From Bryobacterales bacterium (GTDB lineage Bacteria; Acidobacteriota; Terriglobia; Bryobacterales; Bryobacteraceae), in assembly GCA_020847045.1 (NCBI GenBank), contig JADLCT010000019.1, forward strand, positions 1-53,197: a DNA stretch of 53,197 bases. Direction: 5' to 3'. Below the pieces are notes generated by a model. It worked only from the letters and a program-made list of their open reading frames with translations, was not told where the DNA came from and searched no databases. Positions 40,822-49,991 of the stretch are shown here, piece after piece. The position numbers and the translations under genes were made by a program. Within the stretch, counting starts at the first letter, position 1, and every line of letters begins with the position of its first letter.

Positions 40822-40827
40822 TATACT
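40822..40827 (+). promoter_or_regulatory. -10 box of the dipeptidase operon
   Basis: TATACT ends eight bases before ATG 40836. No clear -35 and no ribosome-binding site in the short gap. Confidence 0.45.
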
Positions 40828-40835
40828 GCCCTCTC

Positions 40836-42014
40836 ATGCGTGTCTTCGCACTTCTCCTGCTGGCCGCCTGTCTTCTGCCGGCTCAGCAGGACCGCTACCA
40901 GCGCCTTATGCGCGACCTGCTCATCTTCGACGCGCACATCGACACGCCGCGATACTTCCTGGACGAAGGTTACCGGCTGGCTGCCGAGCATAGTTACTAC
41001 GAACTCGACCTGCCCCGGATGAAGAAAGGTCATCTCGGCGCGGTCTTTTTCGGCATCTACGCGCAGCCGCAGGATTATCCTCCGCAGTCGTGGCTGCCGC
41101 GCGCGCTGGAGGTGCTGGACGCGCTGCGGCGCGAGGTGGCCGCCAACCAGGACCAGATCGAATTCGCCACCACGGCCGCCGATGTGGAGCGCATACACGC
41201 CTCTGGACGCCGGGCCGCTCTGGCCAGCCTCGAAGGCGGCCACCTGATCGCAGGCAGTCTTGGCGTACTACGCATGTTCCACCAGTTGGGCGTGCGCTAC
41301 ATGACCCTGGCCCACTTCGCCACGAACGGCTTCGCCGATTCCATGACGGGTGACCCGGTGCACAACGGCCTTTCGCCGAGCGGACGCGCTCTGGTTCGCG
41401 AGATGAACCGCCTTGGTATGCTCGTGGATGTCTCGCATATCTCGGACAAGGCCGTACTCGACGCCGTCGCGGAAAGCCGGGCGCCGGTGATCGCCTCTCA
41501 CTCCTCGGTCAAGGCCATCGCACCCATCGTGCGGAACATGCCGGATAAGGTGATCCGCGCCATCGCTTCCAAGGGAGGCGTGGTCTGCATCAACTTCCAC
41601 GCCGGATATCTGGACGAGGCGGCCTACAAGGTCTACTACGCGAACCGTCCGGCGCGTGATCGCGAGATCAAGGAGGTCCTCTCCCGGCATGAGAACGATC
41701 CCGCGCGCTGGGAGATGGTGCGCGCCATACAAAGGAAGTATTTCGCCAAAATGCCAAAAACCAACTACCGTTTGCTGCTGCGCCATGTGGATCACGTGGC
41801 CAAGCTGGTGGGTCCGGCGCATGTGGGGTTCGGCTCGGACTTCGACGGCATCTCCGGCATGGTCCCGGAAGGCATGGAGGACGTGTCGCACTATCCGGTT
41901 CTCGTGAAGGGACTGATGGACATGGGATATTCGGACACCGATATCCGGAGCATCATGGGTCTGAACCTGGTTCGTGTGATGAGGCGGGCCGAGGAGGTTG
42001 CCGCGAAGCAATGA
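40836..42014 (+). CDS. Secreted membrane-dipeptidase-family peptidase (M19)
   Basis: A 392-residue protein with a signal peptide (RVFALLLLAACLLPAQ). M19 hallmarks: LLIFDAHIDTPRYF (HxD), LASLEGGHLIAG (bridging Glu), VDVSHISDKA (His), VIASHSSVKAI (His) and VGFGSDFDGI (Asp). It splits dipeptides or similar amides with two zinc ions outside the cytoplasm. The long reading upstream overlaps ogt and is out of character, so ATG 40836 is used. Its stop overlaps the next ATG by four bases. Confidence 0.9.
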   Translation: MRVFALLLLAACLLPAQQDRYQRLMRDLLIFDAHIDTPRYFLDEGYRLAAEHSYYELDLPRMKKGHLGAVFFGIYAQPQDYPPQSWLPRALEVLDALRREVAANQDQIEFATTAADVERIHASGRRAALASLEGGHLIAGSLGVLRMFHQLGVRYMTLAHFATNGFADSMTGDPVHNGLSPSGRALVREMNRLGMLVDVSHISDKAVLDAVAESRAPVIASHSSVKAIAPIVRNMPDKVIRAIASKGGVVCINFHAGYLDEAAYKVYYANRPARDREIKEVLSRHENDPARWEMVRAIQRKYFAKMPKTNYRLLLRHVDHVAKLVGPAHVGFGSDFDGISGMVPEGMEDVSHYPVLVKGLMDMGYSDTDIRSIMGLNLVRVMRRAEEVAAKQ

Positions 42015-43222
42015 AACGCAGAGAGTTTGTGGCCGGGGCCGGCGCCGCTGCGCTGCCGGGCGCGCTGCTGGGAGCGCAGACGGGGGCGAAGAAGCGGATC
42101 GCCTGCCTGTCCTCGACATACTTTGTCCGTTCGCATTCGGACAACTTCATCACGCGCTTTCTGGAGGGGTATTGGGTGGGAGACCGCTACTATGAGCCTC
42201 CCTTCGAAGTCGCCTCGCTGTGGATCGACCAGATCCATCCGGCCGATGTCGGGCAGCGCCTGGCGCGCGCCTATGGCGTGAGACAGTGCGGCTCCATTGC
42301 CGAGGCCCTGACGCTGGGCTCCGGTAAGCTGGCCGTGGACGGCGTCGTGCTGGTGTGCGAACACGGGGAGTTCCCACACAACGAAAAGAACCAGCAACTC
42401 TATCCGCGCTACGAATATTTCGAGCAGGTGGTGCGCGTGTTCCGCAACTCGGGCCGGGCGTGTCCGGTGTTTAACGACAAGCAACTCTCTTACGACTGGC
42501 GGAAGGCGCGCCAGATGTACGGCTGGTCGCGCGAGCTGAAATTTCCCCTGATGGCCGGGTCCAGCGTCCCGGTGACGTTCCGGCGGCCCGAATATGATCC
42601 CGCTCTGGGCACGGCCATGGAGTCGGCGTTGTGCGTGGGGGGAGGATGGGTGGCCGATGGCGGCATCTTCCACATTCTCGAAACGCTGCAAGCCTTCACC
42701 GAGCGCCGCAAAGGCGGTGAAACGGGCGTGAAAGCCGTGCGGCTTCTGAAGGACGGCGATGTCTGGAAGGCGGCGCGCGAAGGACTGTGGCGGCGTGAAT
42801 TGCTGGACGCCGCCCTGGCGCGTTCCGTGAAGCCGGCGCCGGTTCATAAGCCCGAAGACATGCGCGCCGTGCTGGGACTGGTGGAATACCGCGACGGGTT
42901 CACGGCAGCCGTGCTGGCGCTGGACGAACTCTCCGAGTACATCGCCGCCATGAAGCCCAGGGGCAAACCGGCGGAGGCGGCCCTCTGCTATATCCCCATC
43001 GAGAACTCAAACAATTTTTCCAACTTGGTCCATGGCATTACGCGGATGATTTCGACCGGCCAGCCTCCCTACCCGGTGGAGCGCACGCTGCTGGTGACCG
43101 GCGCGCTGGCGGCGCTGATGGAATCGGGCTATCAGAATGGCAAGCGAATCGAGACGCCCGAGTTGGGCCTTGCGTACAAGGCCCCGGTGCGGTCGTGGTA
43201 CGCCGCGGGTGAGGGGTCCTAG
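42011..43222 (+). CDS. Tat-exported protein of unknown function
   Basis: A 403-residue protein with a Tat signal (KRREFVAGAGAAALPGALLG). After it come a nucleotide-fold-like start (KKRIACLSSTYFVRSHSDNF), then DGVVLVCEHGEFPHNEKNQQLYPRYEYFEQVV and PLMAGSSVPVTFRRPEYD. I recognise the pattern as a family common in Acidobacteria and Planctomycetes without a known role; it looks distantly Gfo/Idh-like. The ATG overlaps the dipeptidase stop (ATGA), and SMP-30 starts three bases after its own stop. Confidence 0.72.
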   Translation: MKRREFVAGAGAAALPGALLGAQTGAKKRIACLSSTYFVRSHSDNFITRFLEGYWVGDRYYEPPFEVASLWIDQIHPADVGQRLARAYGVRQCGSIAEALTLGSGKLAVDGVVLVCEHGEFPHNEKNQQLYPRYEYFEQVVRVFRNSGRACPVFNDKQLSYDWRKARQMYGWSRELKFPLMAGSSVPVTFRRPEYDPALGTAMESALCVGGGWVADGGIFHILETLQAFTERRKGGETGVKAVRLLKDGDVWKAAREGLWRRELLDAALARSVKPAPVHKPEDMRAVLGLVEYRDGFTAAVLALDELSEYIAAMKPRGKPAEAALCYIPIENSNNFSNLVHGITRMISTGQPPYPVERTLLVTGALAALMESGYQNGKRIETPELGLAYKAPVRSWYAAGEGS

Positions 43223-43225
43223 ACG

Positions 43226-44044
43226 ATGATCGAAGCAAAGTCGGATGCATTCTGGAAACTCGTGCCGCGCGATGCGGAGGTGAAGCAGGTGGTGACCGGC
43301 TTCGGGTTCACGGAGGGCCCCGTGGCCAGCCGGCGCGGGTTCCTCCTGTTCAGCGACATTCCGAACCAGCGCATTCACAAGTGGGAGCGCGGCCAGTTGA
43401 GCCTCTTCCGCGAGAACAGCAACAAGGCGAACGGCCTCACGTTCGACCATCAGGGTAGGTTGCTCGTGGCCGAGGGCGGCGGGCGCGTCACGCGAACAGA
43501 GAAGAACGGAGCGGTCACCGTGCTTGCCGCGGAGGGCCTAAAAGCTCCGAACGATCTCGTCTATGCCATCGATGGCAGCGTCTATTTCACCGATCTCGCG
43601 GGCGGGCGGGTGTACCAGATCACGCGTGCGCGCGCCGGCGTGGGTGGCGCTCCGCCGAAAGGTGAAGTGCGGTTGGTGTGGGAAACGCCAGCCCCCAACG
43701 GCGTGGCGCTTTCGCCAAACCAGCAGCAGTTGTATGTCGCCGACGTGAAGACGGAGATGGTGCGGCGCTTCGACCTGGACCCGGCCGGGTTGCTGGTGAA
43801 CGGCCGCGACTTCGCTCCGCTGCGGGTGGACGGTCTGAAGACAGACGAAGCGGGCAACGTGTGGATGGCCACGCGAACGGCCATCGCGGTCTACGCCGCA
43901 TCGGGCCGTGAACTGGGAGCGATTACGCCTCCCGAAGCCCCCAGCAATTGCTGCTTTGGCGAGGGCTTCCGCGGACTCTACATCACCGCGCGCAAGTCCG
44001 TGTACCATGTGCCCACGCTGGCGGCGGGCACGCGCACGTTCTGA
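43226..44044 (+). CDS. SMP-30/gluconolactonase-family beta-propeller
   Basis: A 272-residue six-bladed propeller: FGFTEGPVASRRGFLLFSDI (metal Glu), NGLTFDHQGRLLVAEGGG, APNDLVYAIDGSVYFTDLAGG (Asn and Asp ligands), PNGVALSPNQQQLYVAD and GLKTDEAGNVWMAT. Members hydrolyse lactones of sugar acids with Ca or Zn. There is no signal peptide, unlike its neighbours. It probably belongs to the same transcript as the Tat protein. Confidence 0.87.
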   Translation: MIEAKSDAFWKLVPRDAEVKQVVTGFGFTEGPVASRRGFLLFSDIPNQRIHKWERGQLSLFRENSNKANGLTFDHQGRLLVAEGGGRVTRTEKNGAVTVLAAEGLKAPNDLVYAIDGSVYFTDLAGGRVYQITRARAGVGGAPPKGEVRLVWETPAPNGVALSPNQQQLYVADVKTEMVRRFDLDPAGLLVNGRDFAPLRVDGLKTDEAGNVWMATRTAIAVYAASGRELGAITPPEAPSNCCFGEGFRGLYITARKSVYHVPTLAAGTRTF

Positions 44045-44096
44045 GCGCACGTCCTGAACGGGTGCGCCACGCCCTACGGCGTGATATGTAGATGGT

Positions 44097-45359
44097 ATGC
44101 GCGTCCTGCCCCTTCTGTTCGCCGCTTCCGTTCTCTCCGCCGCCGAGCCTGTTGTGTTGAACCGCGATGGCGCATGGTGCTGGTTTCAGGATGAGCGCGT
44201 ACTGGTGGATGGCCGGCAGTTGTATGTCACCTCGATCTCCTCGAAGGGGGATGTGCAGGTGAACACCTGGAACCTGGCCACCGGAGCCGTGCGCGAGTTC
44301 ACCCTGGCGGACCATTTTCAGGTGGACGACCACAACGTGCCGGCGCTGCTGCTGCGCTCGGACGGCCACCTGATGGCGTTCTGGACGACGCACAGCGGCC
44401 AGGCCTCGGCGCCGCGCATGTTCGTGCGCGTCACCACGAAGCCGCACGACACCACGGCCTGGGAACCTGCGCAGACCCTCGATTTCGGCAGCCCGCACGG
44501 CTTCAGCTACGCCAACCCGTTCCAACTTCCGGCCGAAGGAGGACGCATCTACTTCTTTTGGCGCTCACTCAATTACAACCCCACCTGGAGCCGCTCGGAC
44601 GACAATGGCCGCACCTGGAGCCGGGCGGCGAACCACATTTTCTACAAGAAGGGTGAACGGCCCTATGTGAAGTACGCCTCCAACGGCCGCGACACGATTC
44701 ACTTCGCCTATACCGACGGCCATCCGGACCGGTCTGGTTTTCGCAATAGTCTCTACCATGCCTACCTGCGCGGAGGGGTGCTCTACCGCAGCGATGGAAC
44801 GGCAATCAGGCGGTTGGAAGAAGGGCCGCTGCAGGTGGCCGAGGGCACGCGCATCTACGACGGAACTACTTCACCCACCGGGGAAGCCTGGGTATGGGAC
44901 ATGCATTTGGACGCCACGGGGCATCCCGTGATTGCATACACGAGCCATGTGAGCCCACAGGACATCCGCTACCGCTATGCCCGCTGGAACGGCTCGGCGT
45001 GGGAAGACGGTGAGATCGCCCGCGCGGGCCGGCGCCTCTATCCAACGCAGGAATACTACGCCGGCGGCATCGCGCTGGACCCCGATCACCTCGACACGGT
45101 GTACCTCAGCGCAAGCGTGCATCCTGTGACGGGCGCGGAGAACGCTTCAGGCCACTATGAGCTGTGGAAGGGGGCGCGCGCCGGCGGGAAGTGGAGCTAC
45201 CGCAACCTGACGCCCGGCGCCAAGGTGGACAACCTGCGCCCCATCGTTCCGGCTGGACACCCCAAGGCGCGCAATCCCGAAGGCGCATTCGTGCTCTGGT
45301 ACCGCGGCGAATACCGCACCTACACCGACTGGTCAACCGAGGTGGTGGCGCTGCGGTAG
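44097..45359 (+). CDS. Secreted BNR_4 beta-propeller protein
   Basis: A 420-residue protein with a signal peptide (RVLPLLFAASVLSAAEP). The opening VLNRDGAWCWFQDERVLVDG is the BNR_4 signature. Asp-box-like blades follow (YNPTWSRSDDNGRTWSRAAN, DGRDTIHFAYTDGHPD, ATGHPVIAYTS, EGAFVLWYRGEYRTYTDWST). Such proteins occur beside polysaccharide-degrading enzymes and may be lyases or binding proteins. The preceding gap of 52 bases has no clear terminator, so it may share the operon. Confidence 0.75.
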   Translation: MRVLPLLFAASVLSAAEPVVLNRDGAWCWFQDERVLVDGRQLYVTSISSKGDVQVNTWNLATGAVREFTLADHFQVDDHNVPALLLRSDGHLMAFWTTHSGQASAPRMFVRVTTKPHDTTAWEPAQTLDFGSPHGFSYANPFQLPAEGGRIYFFWRSLNYNPTWSRSDDNGRTWSRAANHIFYKKGERPYVKYASNGRDTIHFAYTDGHPDRSGFRNSLYHAYLRGGVLYRSDGTAIRRLEEGPLQVAEGTRIYDGTTSPTGEAWVWDMHLDATGHPVIAYTSHVSPQDIRYRYARWNGSAWEDGEIARAGRRLYPTQEYYAGGIALDPDHLDTVYLSASVHPVTGAENASGHYELWKGARAGGKWSYRNLTPGAKVDNLRPIVPAGHPKARNPEGAFVLWYRGEYRTYTDWSTEVVALR

Positions 45360-45419
45360 ACGGCGCCGGCGCGCACACGGTGAAACCTGCGACCATGGTG
45401 GTTCGTCTGGCACAACAAC

Positions 45420-46046
45420 ATGAAATGGGGAATCTGGTTTCTACTTCTGGGCGCTCCGCTGTGGGCGCAGGCGCCGTTCCGGAAACATAACTTCACGCTG
45501 GGCGGTGGCGCGGCCATGCCGGGGGGCGAAGTAAATCAGTACTTCCGCAACTCACCGGCCTTCCGCGTGGGCTATGGTTACCGTTTTCACCGTCTGTTTC
45601 AGGTGGACACCGGGCTGGATGTTGGCTTCGGGGCGGCGCGCATCCGCGACTACTACGACTCTCAATTCGGAGAGCTGCGCATCCGCGACTACCAGTACAT
45701 GCTGCCCATCGGCGGGCGCGTGGTGATCCCGATCGCCGAGGAGCGCGTGCATCTCTACGCGGGCGGAGGCGGCGCATGGTTGAAGTACTCCGAACGCATC
45801 CGGCAACCCTTTGCCAACTATGGCTACCGGATCGACTGCCCGGTGTGCCGCACGCGCAGCGGTTGGGGCAGCTACGGCATGGCGGGCGGCAGCGTGGCGC
45901 TGGACCGCGGCGGCATGTTCCGTCTGGGCGGATCGGCGCGTGTGTTCCGCGCCACCACCGACGGCGACAGCTTCGGTACGCTGCCGGCCATTCGCACAAA
46001 GGACCGGTGGATCAACCTCACCGGCGAATTCACGATTAGTTTTTGA
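45420..46046 (+). CDS. Outer-membrane beta-barrel protein
   Basis: A 208-residue protein with a signal peptide (KWGIWFLLLGAPLWAQ). Alternating strands (FTLGGGAAMPGG, FRVGYGYRFHRLFQVDTGLDVGFG, HLYAGGGGAWLKYSERI, MAGGSVALD, LTGEFTISF) and a C-terminal Phe fit an eight-stranded barrel. A loop carries a CPVC pair (IDCPVCRTRSG). Role unknown. The last 11 bases overlap the convergent pilin gene. Confidence 0.78.
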   Translation: MKWGIWFLLLGAPLWAQAPFRKHNFTLGGGAAMPGGEVNQYFRNSPAFRVGYGYRFHRLFQVDTGLDVGFGAARIRDYYDSQFGELRIRDYQYMLPIGGRVVIPIAEERVHLYAGGGGAWLKYSERIRQPFANYGYRIDCPVCRTRSGWGSYGMAGGSVALDRGGMFRLGGSARVFRATTDGDSFGTLPAIRTKDRWINLTGEFTISF

Positions 46047-46518
46047 GTTCCTTGCTGGAGACGTTGGCCGGCTCCTGGCCCCAGTTCTCGCGGATCACCA
46101 GTGTCTGGTCGGAGAAGAAGGTGCGGCGGCCGGAGTTGCCAAATGCGGTCGGGTTGGCGTTGATGGTATAGCCTGTGGGCGTACCGGTAAGCGTGAACTG
46201 GTAGCCGCCCTTCACGCCCTGCGCCAGTTCGCCGGGAATCAGATCGGCCGCCGAAGGACCGGCGGCGCCACTGGCCGGCGGGCCCAGCTCGGTCAACGAC
46301 GCGGCATAGCGCCCGAACTGCGACTGGTACTGCAACTCGGCGTTGTGCAGGGTTGAGATGTGCCGCACGGCGGCCATCTCACGCGCGTTCATCAGCGCGG
46401 CCCCGACCTTGGGCGCGGCAATCGCGGCGATAATCATCAGAATCGCCACTACGATGAGCAGCTCCATCAGCGAGAAGCCGGTGCGGCGGCGTGTGGTTCG
46501 GCGGACAGGTGGCAACAT
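46036..46518 (-). CDS. Type IV pilin-like / type II secretion pseudopilin
   Basis: A 160-residue prepilin: basic leader RRTTRRRTG, then FSLMELLIVVAILMIIAAIA (cut after Gly, Phe methylated, Glu5 present), and a C-terminal globular part with GVKGGYQFTLTGTPTGYTIN. It would be processed by a prepilin peptidase not in this window. AAGGAAG and TATAGT precede ATG 46518. Could be a minor pilin or a GspG-type pseudopilin. Confidence 0.85.
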   Translation of the reverse strand: MLPPVRRTTRRRTGFSLMELLIVVAILMIIAAIAAPKVGAALMNAREMAAVRHISTLHNAELQYQSQFGRYAASLTELGPPASGAAGPSAADLIPGELAQGVKGGYQFTLTGTPTGYTINANPTAFGNSGRRTFFSDQTLVIRENWGQEPANVSSKELKN

Positions 46519-46530
46519 AGTTCTTCCTTC

Positions 46531-46536
46531 ACTATA
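46531..46536 (-). promoter_or_regulatory. -10 box of the pilin gene
   Basis: TATAGT on the minus strand, 12 bases before ATG 46518, with AAGGAAG between them. Confidence 0.5.
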
Positions 46537-46571
46537 TGACGCGCGGGCCAGGGCGGGCGTTTAGGGGGAGT

Positions 46572-47378
46572 TTAGGAGGGAATGGCGTGCGCCAGTTGAT
46601 GAAAGGCCGAAAGCCGACGCAATAAAGGCCCAAGCTGCGCGAGGGCAAGCGCGTTGGCGCCGTCGGAGAGCGCCCGCGGCGGGTCCTCGTGCACCTCAGT
46701 GAACAGTCCGTCGATGCCTGTGGCGAGGGCCGCGCGGGCGAGCGGCTCGATGAAGCGTGGCTCGCCGCCTGAGGCTGCGCCCGCCGCGCCGGGCAACTGC
46801 ACCGAATGCGTGGCGTCGAAGATCACCGGATATCCCGAGGCCCGCATGATGGGCAGTCCGCGCATATCCACAACAAGGTTGTTGTAACCGAACGAAGTTC
46901 CGCGCTCGGTGAGCCAGATGCGCGTGTTTCCTGTGGAGGCCACCTTATCGGCGGCGTGGAGAATGCCCTCCGGCGAAACAAACTGGCCCTTCTTGATGTT
47001 CACGATGCGGCCCGTGCGTCCGGCCGCCAACAGCAGGTCGGTCTGGCGGCAAAGGAAAGCCGGAATCTGCAGCACGTCCGCCGCTTCGGCGGCGGGTTCG
47101 GCCTGCGATGGTTCGTGGATATCGGTGAGCACGCGGTAGCCTTGCGCGCGCACGCCGGCCAGAATCCGCAGCCCCTCCTTGAGCCCGGGGCCGCGGTAGG
47201 AGTGGACCGAGGTGCGGTTCGCCTTATCGAAGGAGGCCTTGAAATAGTAGTGCGCGCCGGGAGCGGCTTCGGCCACAATGGCGGCAATGGCCGGAGCCAG
47301 GGCGTGAACGTGCTGCTCGCTTTCGATCACGCAAGGCCCGGCAAGGAAGAGGAACGCGGCGCGCGGCTCAGTCGCCAT
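46572..47378 (-). CDS. kdsA: 3-deoxy-8-phosphooctulonate synthase (Kdo-8-P synthase)
   Basis: A 268-residue class I aldolase-type enzyme: [88 protein letters not shown]. It joins arabinose-5-phosphate and phosphoenolpyruvate into Kdo-8-phosphate for LPS. The Cys in AGPC is the metal-dependent-type residue. The start overlaps the pyrG stop by 11 bases. Confidence 0.96.
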   Translation of the reverse strand: MATEPRAAFLFLAGPCVIESEQHVHALAPAIAAIVAEAAPGAHYYFKASFDKANRTSVHSYRGPGLKEGLRILAGVRAQGYRVLTDIHEPSQAEPAAEAADVLQIPAFLCRQTDLLLAAGRTGRIVNIKKGQFVSPEGILHAADKVASTGNTRIWLTERGTSFGYNNLVVDMRGLPIMRASGYPVIFDATHSVQLPGAAGAASGGEPRFIEPLARAALATGIDGLFTEVHEDPPRALSDGANALALAQLGPLLRRLSAFHQLAHAIPS

Positions 47379-49041
47379 GGGTGACGGGCGCGACCGGTTC
47401 GCGGCTGGCCGGCAGGCGGTCCGCGTTCCAGCCGTCCTGGGCGCGGCGGCGGCGCTGGTCTAAGGCGGCCCCAATGAAGGAACGGAAGAGCGGATGGGGC
47501 TCCAGCGGCTTCGACTTGAACTCGGGATGGAACTGGCAGCCGAGATACCAGGGGTGGTCGGCCAGTTCGCAAATCTCCACATAGACGCCGTCCGGCGTCT
47601 GTCCTGTGAGCTTCAGGCCATGCTTCGTGAGGATGGGCTCGAATTCGCGGTTGAACTCGTAGCGGTGGCGGTGGCGCTCGCTGATCAGATCCTCGCCATA
47701 GGCGGCATGGGCAAAGCTGCCAGGCGACAGCCGGCAGGGATACGCGCCCAGGCGCATGGTGCCGCCCAGTTCGTCCACGCCTTTCAGCTCGCGCAATTTG
47801 TAAATGACGCGATGTTGTGGATTCTGGTCGAACTCCGTCGAATCGGCCCCGGCAAGGCCGCAGACATTACGAGCGAACTCGATCACCAGCGTCTGCATGC
47901 CCAGACAGATGCCGAAGTAGGGCACCTTGTTCTCCCGCGCGTACCGGATGGCGTGCAGCATGCCGTCGATGCCGCGCTTGCCGAAGCCGCCGGGAACCAG
48001 AATGCCATCGTAGCGGGACAGGCGTTCGGCGCAGCCAGGCCACTCCAACTCCTCGGCCTCGATCCAGGTGATGTTCACTCGGACATCGTGCGCCAGGCCG
48101 CCGTGCAGCAGCGACTCCTTCAGGCTCTTGTAGGAGTCTTCGTACTCGACGTACTTGCCCACCAGCCCGATCTCCACCAGGCCCGAGGGGTTCTTCAGGC
48201 GGCGCACCATGTCGCTCCAGCGGCCCATGTCGCGCGCCGGCGTTTCCAGCTTCAAAGCCTTCAGAATGTATTCATCCACGCCCTGGTTGGCGAACTCGAG
48301 CGGCACCTCGTACACCGAAGGCACGTCGAGGGCCGAGATCACCGCCTTGGCGTCCACATCGCAAAACAGGGCGATCTTTTCCTTCAAATCGTCCGGCAGC
48401 GGACGCTCGGAGCGGCACAGCAGCACATCGGGCTGAATACCGATGGCGCGCAGCTCCTTCACGCTGTGCTGCGTCGGCTTGGTCTTCAACTCCTGCGCGG
48501 CGGCGATCCACGGCACCAGGGTCACATGCACGAACAGAGCGTTCTCACGGCCCACCTCGTGGCGCAACTGGCGGATGGCTTCCAGAAACGGCAGCGATTC
48601 GATGTCGCCCACCGTGCCGCCGATCTCGACGATGGCCACATCGACGCCGGCCGACACCTTGCGCGCGGCGGCCTTGATTTCATTGGTGACGTGCGGAATC
48701 ACCTGCACGGTCTTGCCGAGATAGTCGCCCCGGCGTTCACGCGAGATGATCGTCTCGTAAATGCGGCCCGAGGTGAGGTTGTTCACCTGCGTGAGCGGAG
48801 CGTGCGTGAAGCGCTCGTAGTGGCCCAGGTCCAGGTCGGTTTCCGCGCCGTCGTCGGTGACAAAAACTTCGCCGTGCTGGAACGGGCTCATGGTGCCGGG
48901 ATCGACGTTCAGATAGGGGTCGAACTTCTGCAGCGTGACGCGCAGACCGCGGCTTTCCAGCAGGCAGCCAATCGAGGCCGCGCCAATGCCCTTGCCGAGA
49001 GAGCTCACTACACCGCCAGTCACAAAAATGAACTTCGCCAT
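47368..49041 (-). CDS. pyrG: CTP synthase
   Basis: A 557-residue enzyme. The synthetase domain opens with [20 protein letters not shown] and [20 protein letters not shown]. The glutamine amidotransferase has [13 protein letters not shown] (nucleophile Cys) and [10 protein letters not shown] (His, Glu). It turns UTP into CTP with glutamine and ATP, and CTP feeds the CMP-Kdo step of KdsB next door. It lies 21 bases after kdsB. The 14-residue tail after PASREP is not conserved. Confidence 0.97.
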   Translation of the reverse strand: MAKFIFVTGGVVSSLGKGIGAASIGCLLESRGLRVTLQKFDPYLNVDPGTMSPFQHGEVFVTDDGAETDLDLGHYERFTHAPLTQVNNLTSGRIYETIISRERRGDYLGKTVQVIPHVTNEIKAAARKVSAGVDVAIVEIGGTVGDIESLPFLEAIRQLRHEVGRENALFVHVTLVPWIAAAQELKTKPTQHSVKELRAIGIQPDVLLCRSERPLPDDLKEKIALFCDVDAKAVISALDVPSVYEVPLEFANQGVDEYILKALKLETPARDMGRWSDMVRRLKNPSGLVEIGLVGKYVEYEDSYKSLKESLLHGGLAHDVRVNITWIEAEELEWPGCAERLSRYDGILVPGGFGKRGIDGMLHAIRYARENKVPYFGICLGMQTLVIEFARNVCGLAGADSTEFDQNPQHRVIYKLRELKGVDELGGTMRLGAYPCRLSPGSFAHAAYGEDLISERHRHRYEFNREFEPILTKHGLKLTGQTPDGVYVEICELADHPWYLGCQFHPEFKSKPLEPHPLFRSFIGAALDQRRRRAQDGWNADRLPASREPVAPVTHGD

Positions 49042-49062
49042 CCGTTTCCAGTTCCTCGTGCG

Positions 49063-49818
49063 TCAAATGGGGAGATGGGTATGCGCGAACAGAGCCGCGA
49101 CTTTCGCCAAATCTTCGGGCGTATCCACGCCCAGGGATTCATACTCGGTTTCGACCACCCGGATCGGGTAGCCGTTTTCCAATGCGCGCAACTGCTCCAG
49201 GCGTTCGGCCAGTTCCAGGGGGCCAACCGGAAGCGACGAATAGCTCAACAGAAAGTCCCGCCGGTAGACATAGAGGCCGATGTGCTTGTAATAAGCCGTG
49301 TCCGCGCCATCCACCCGCGCCTCGCGCGTATGGGGAATGGGACAGCGCGAAAAATAGATGGCGTTTCCCTCGCGATTGCGCACCACCTTGACGACGTGGG
49401 GGCTGTGAATCTCTTCGGGATGCTCGATTCTCTTCATCAGCGTGCCCATGGGCACGGTTTGATCGTCCAACAGGGAAAGCGTCGCGGCGTCGATCGCGGC
49501 CGGGTCGATGAGCGGCTCGTCGCCTTGAATATTCACCACCAGGGAGCACTCTTCCGACGAGGCGGCTTCGGCCACGCGGTCGGTGCCGGAGAGGTGGTCC
49601 GGGCGGGTCATGCGAACGGCGGCGCCGAAGGAGAGCGCGGCGTCGCGGATGCGTTCGTCGTCGGTGGCGATGATGACTTTGGAGAGGTAGCGCGACTGAA
49701 CGGCGCGTTCGTGGACATGCTGCAGAATGGGACGTCCGGCCAGGGTGGCGAGGGCTTTTCCGGGGAACCGGCTGGAGGCAAAGCGGGCTGGAATAACACC
49801 CAGAACCTTGCTAGGCAC
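49063..49818 (-). CDS. kdsB: 3-deoxy-manno-octulosonate cytidylyltransferase
   Basis: A 251-residue nucleotidyltransferase: KVLGVIPARFASSRFPGKAL, VIIATDDERI, DHLSGTDRVAEA, VVNIQGDEPLI, YYKHIGLYVYRRDFL, GPLELAERLEQLRALENG. It makes CMP-Kdo from CTP and Kdo. The GTG at 49818 is used because the family begins there and upstream frame is unlikely. A TAAGAT hexamer lies five bases before it. First gene of the kdsB-pyrG-kdsA operon. Confidence 0.95.
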   Translation of the reverse strand: MPSKVLGVIPARFASSRFPGKALATLAGRPILQHVHERAVQSRYLSKVIIATDDERIRDAALSFGAAVRMTRPDHLSGTDRVAEAASSEECSLVVNIQGDEPLIDPAAIDAATLSLLDDQTVPMGTLMKRIEHPEEIHSPHVVKVVRNREGNAIYFSRCPIPHTREARVDGADTAYYKHIGLYVYRRDFLLSYSSLPVGPLELAERLEQLRALENGYPIRVVETEYESLGVDTPEDLAKVAALFAHTHLPI

Positions 49819-49845
49819 GCTCGATCTTACCACAAAAAGTGTGCA

Positions 49846-49854
49846 TGCTATACT
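49846..49854 (+). promoter_or_regulatory. Extended -10 promoter of the VWFA operon
   Basis: TGCTATACT, a full TGn extended -10. It leaves a leader of about 130 bases before ATG 49992, unlike most genes here. CTTACC at 49826 is a poor -35, 17 bases upstream. Confidence 0.5.
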
Positions 49855-49991
49855 GTGGGCGGAACGCGAAGGAAGGCGCGAAACAGGCGGAAAATGGGCT
49901 ATTCCCCGCATGTTCGCGCGAGTGTGCACAACACGCTCCGTTGCGGAGGGCCGGGGCGCAAGCGCCTCGAAACGCGGGGGGAGATGGAGAG

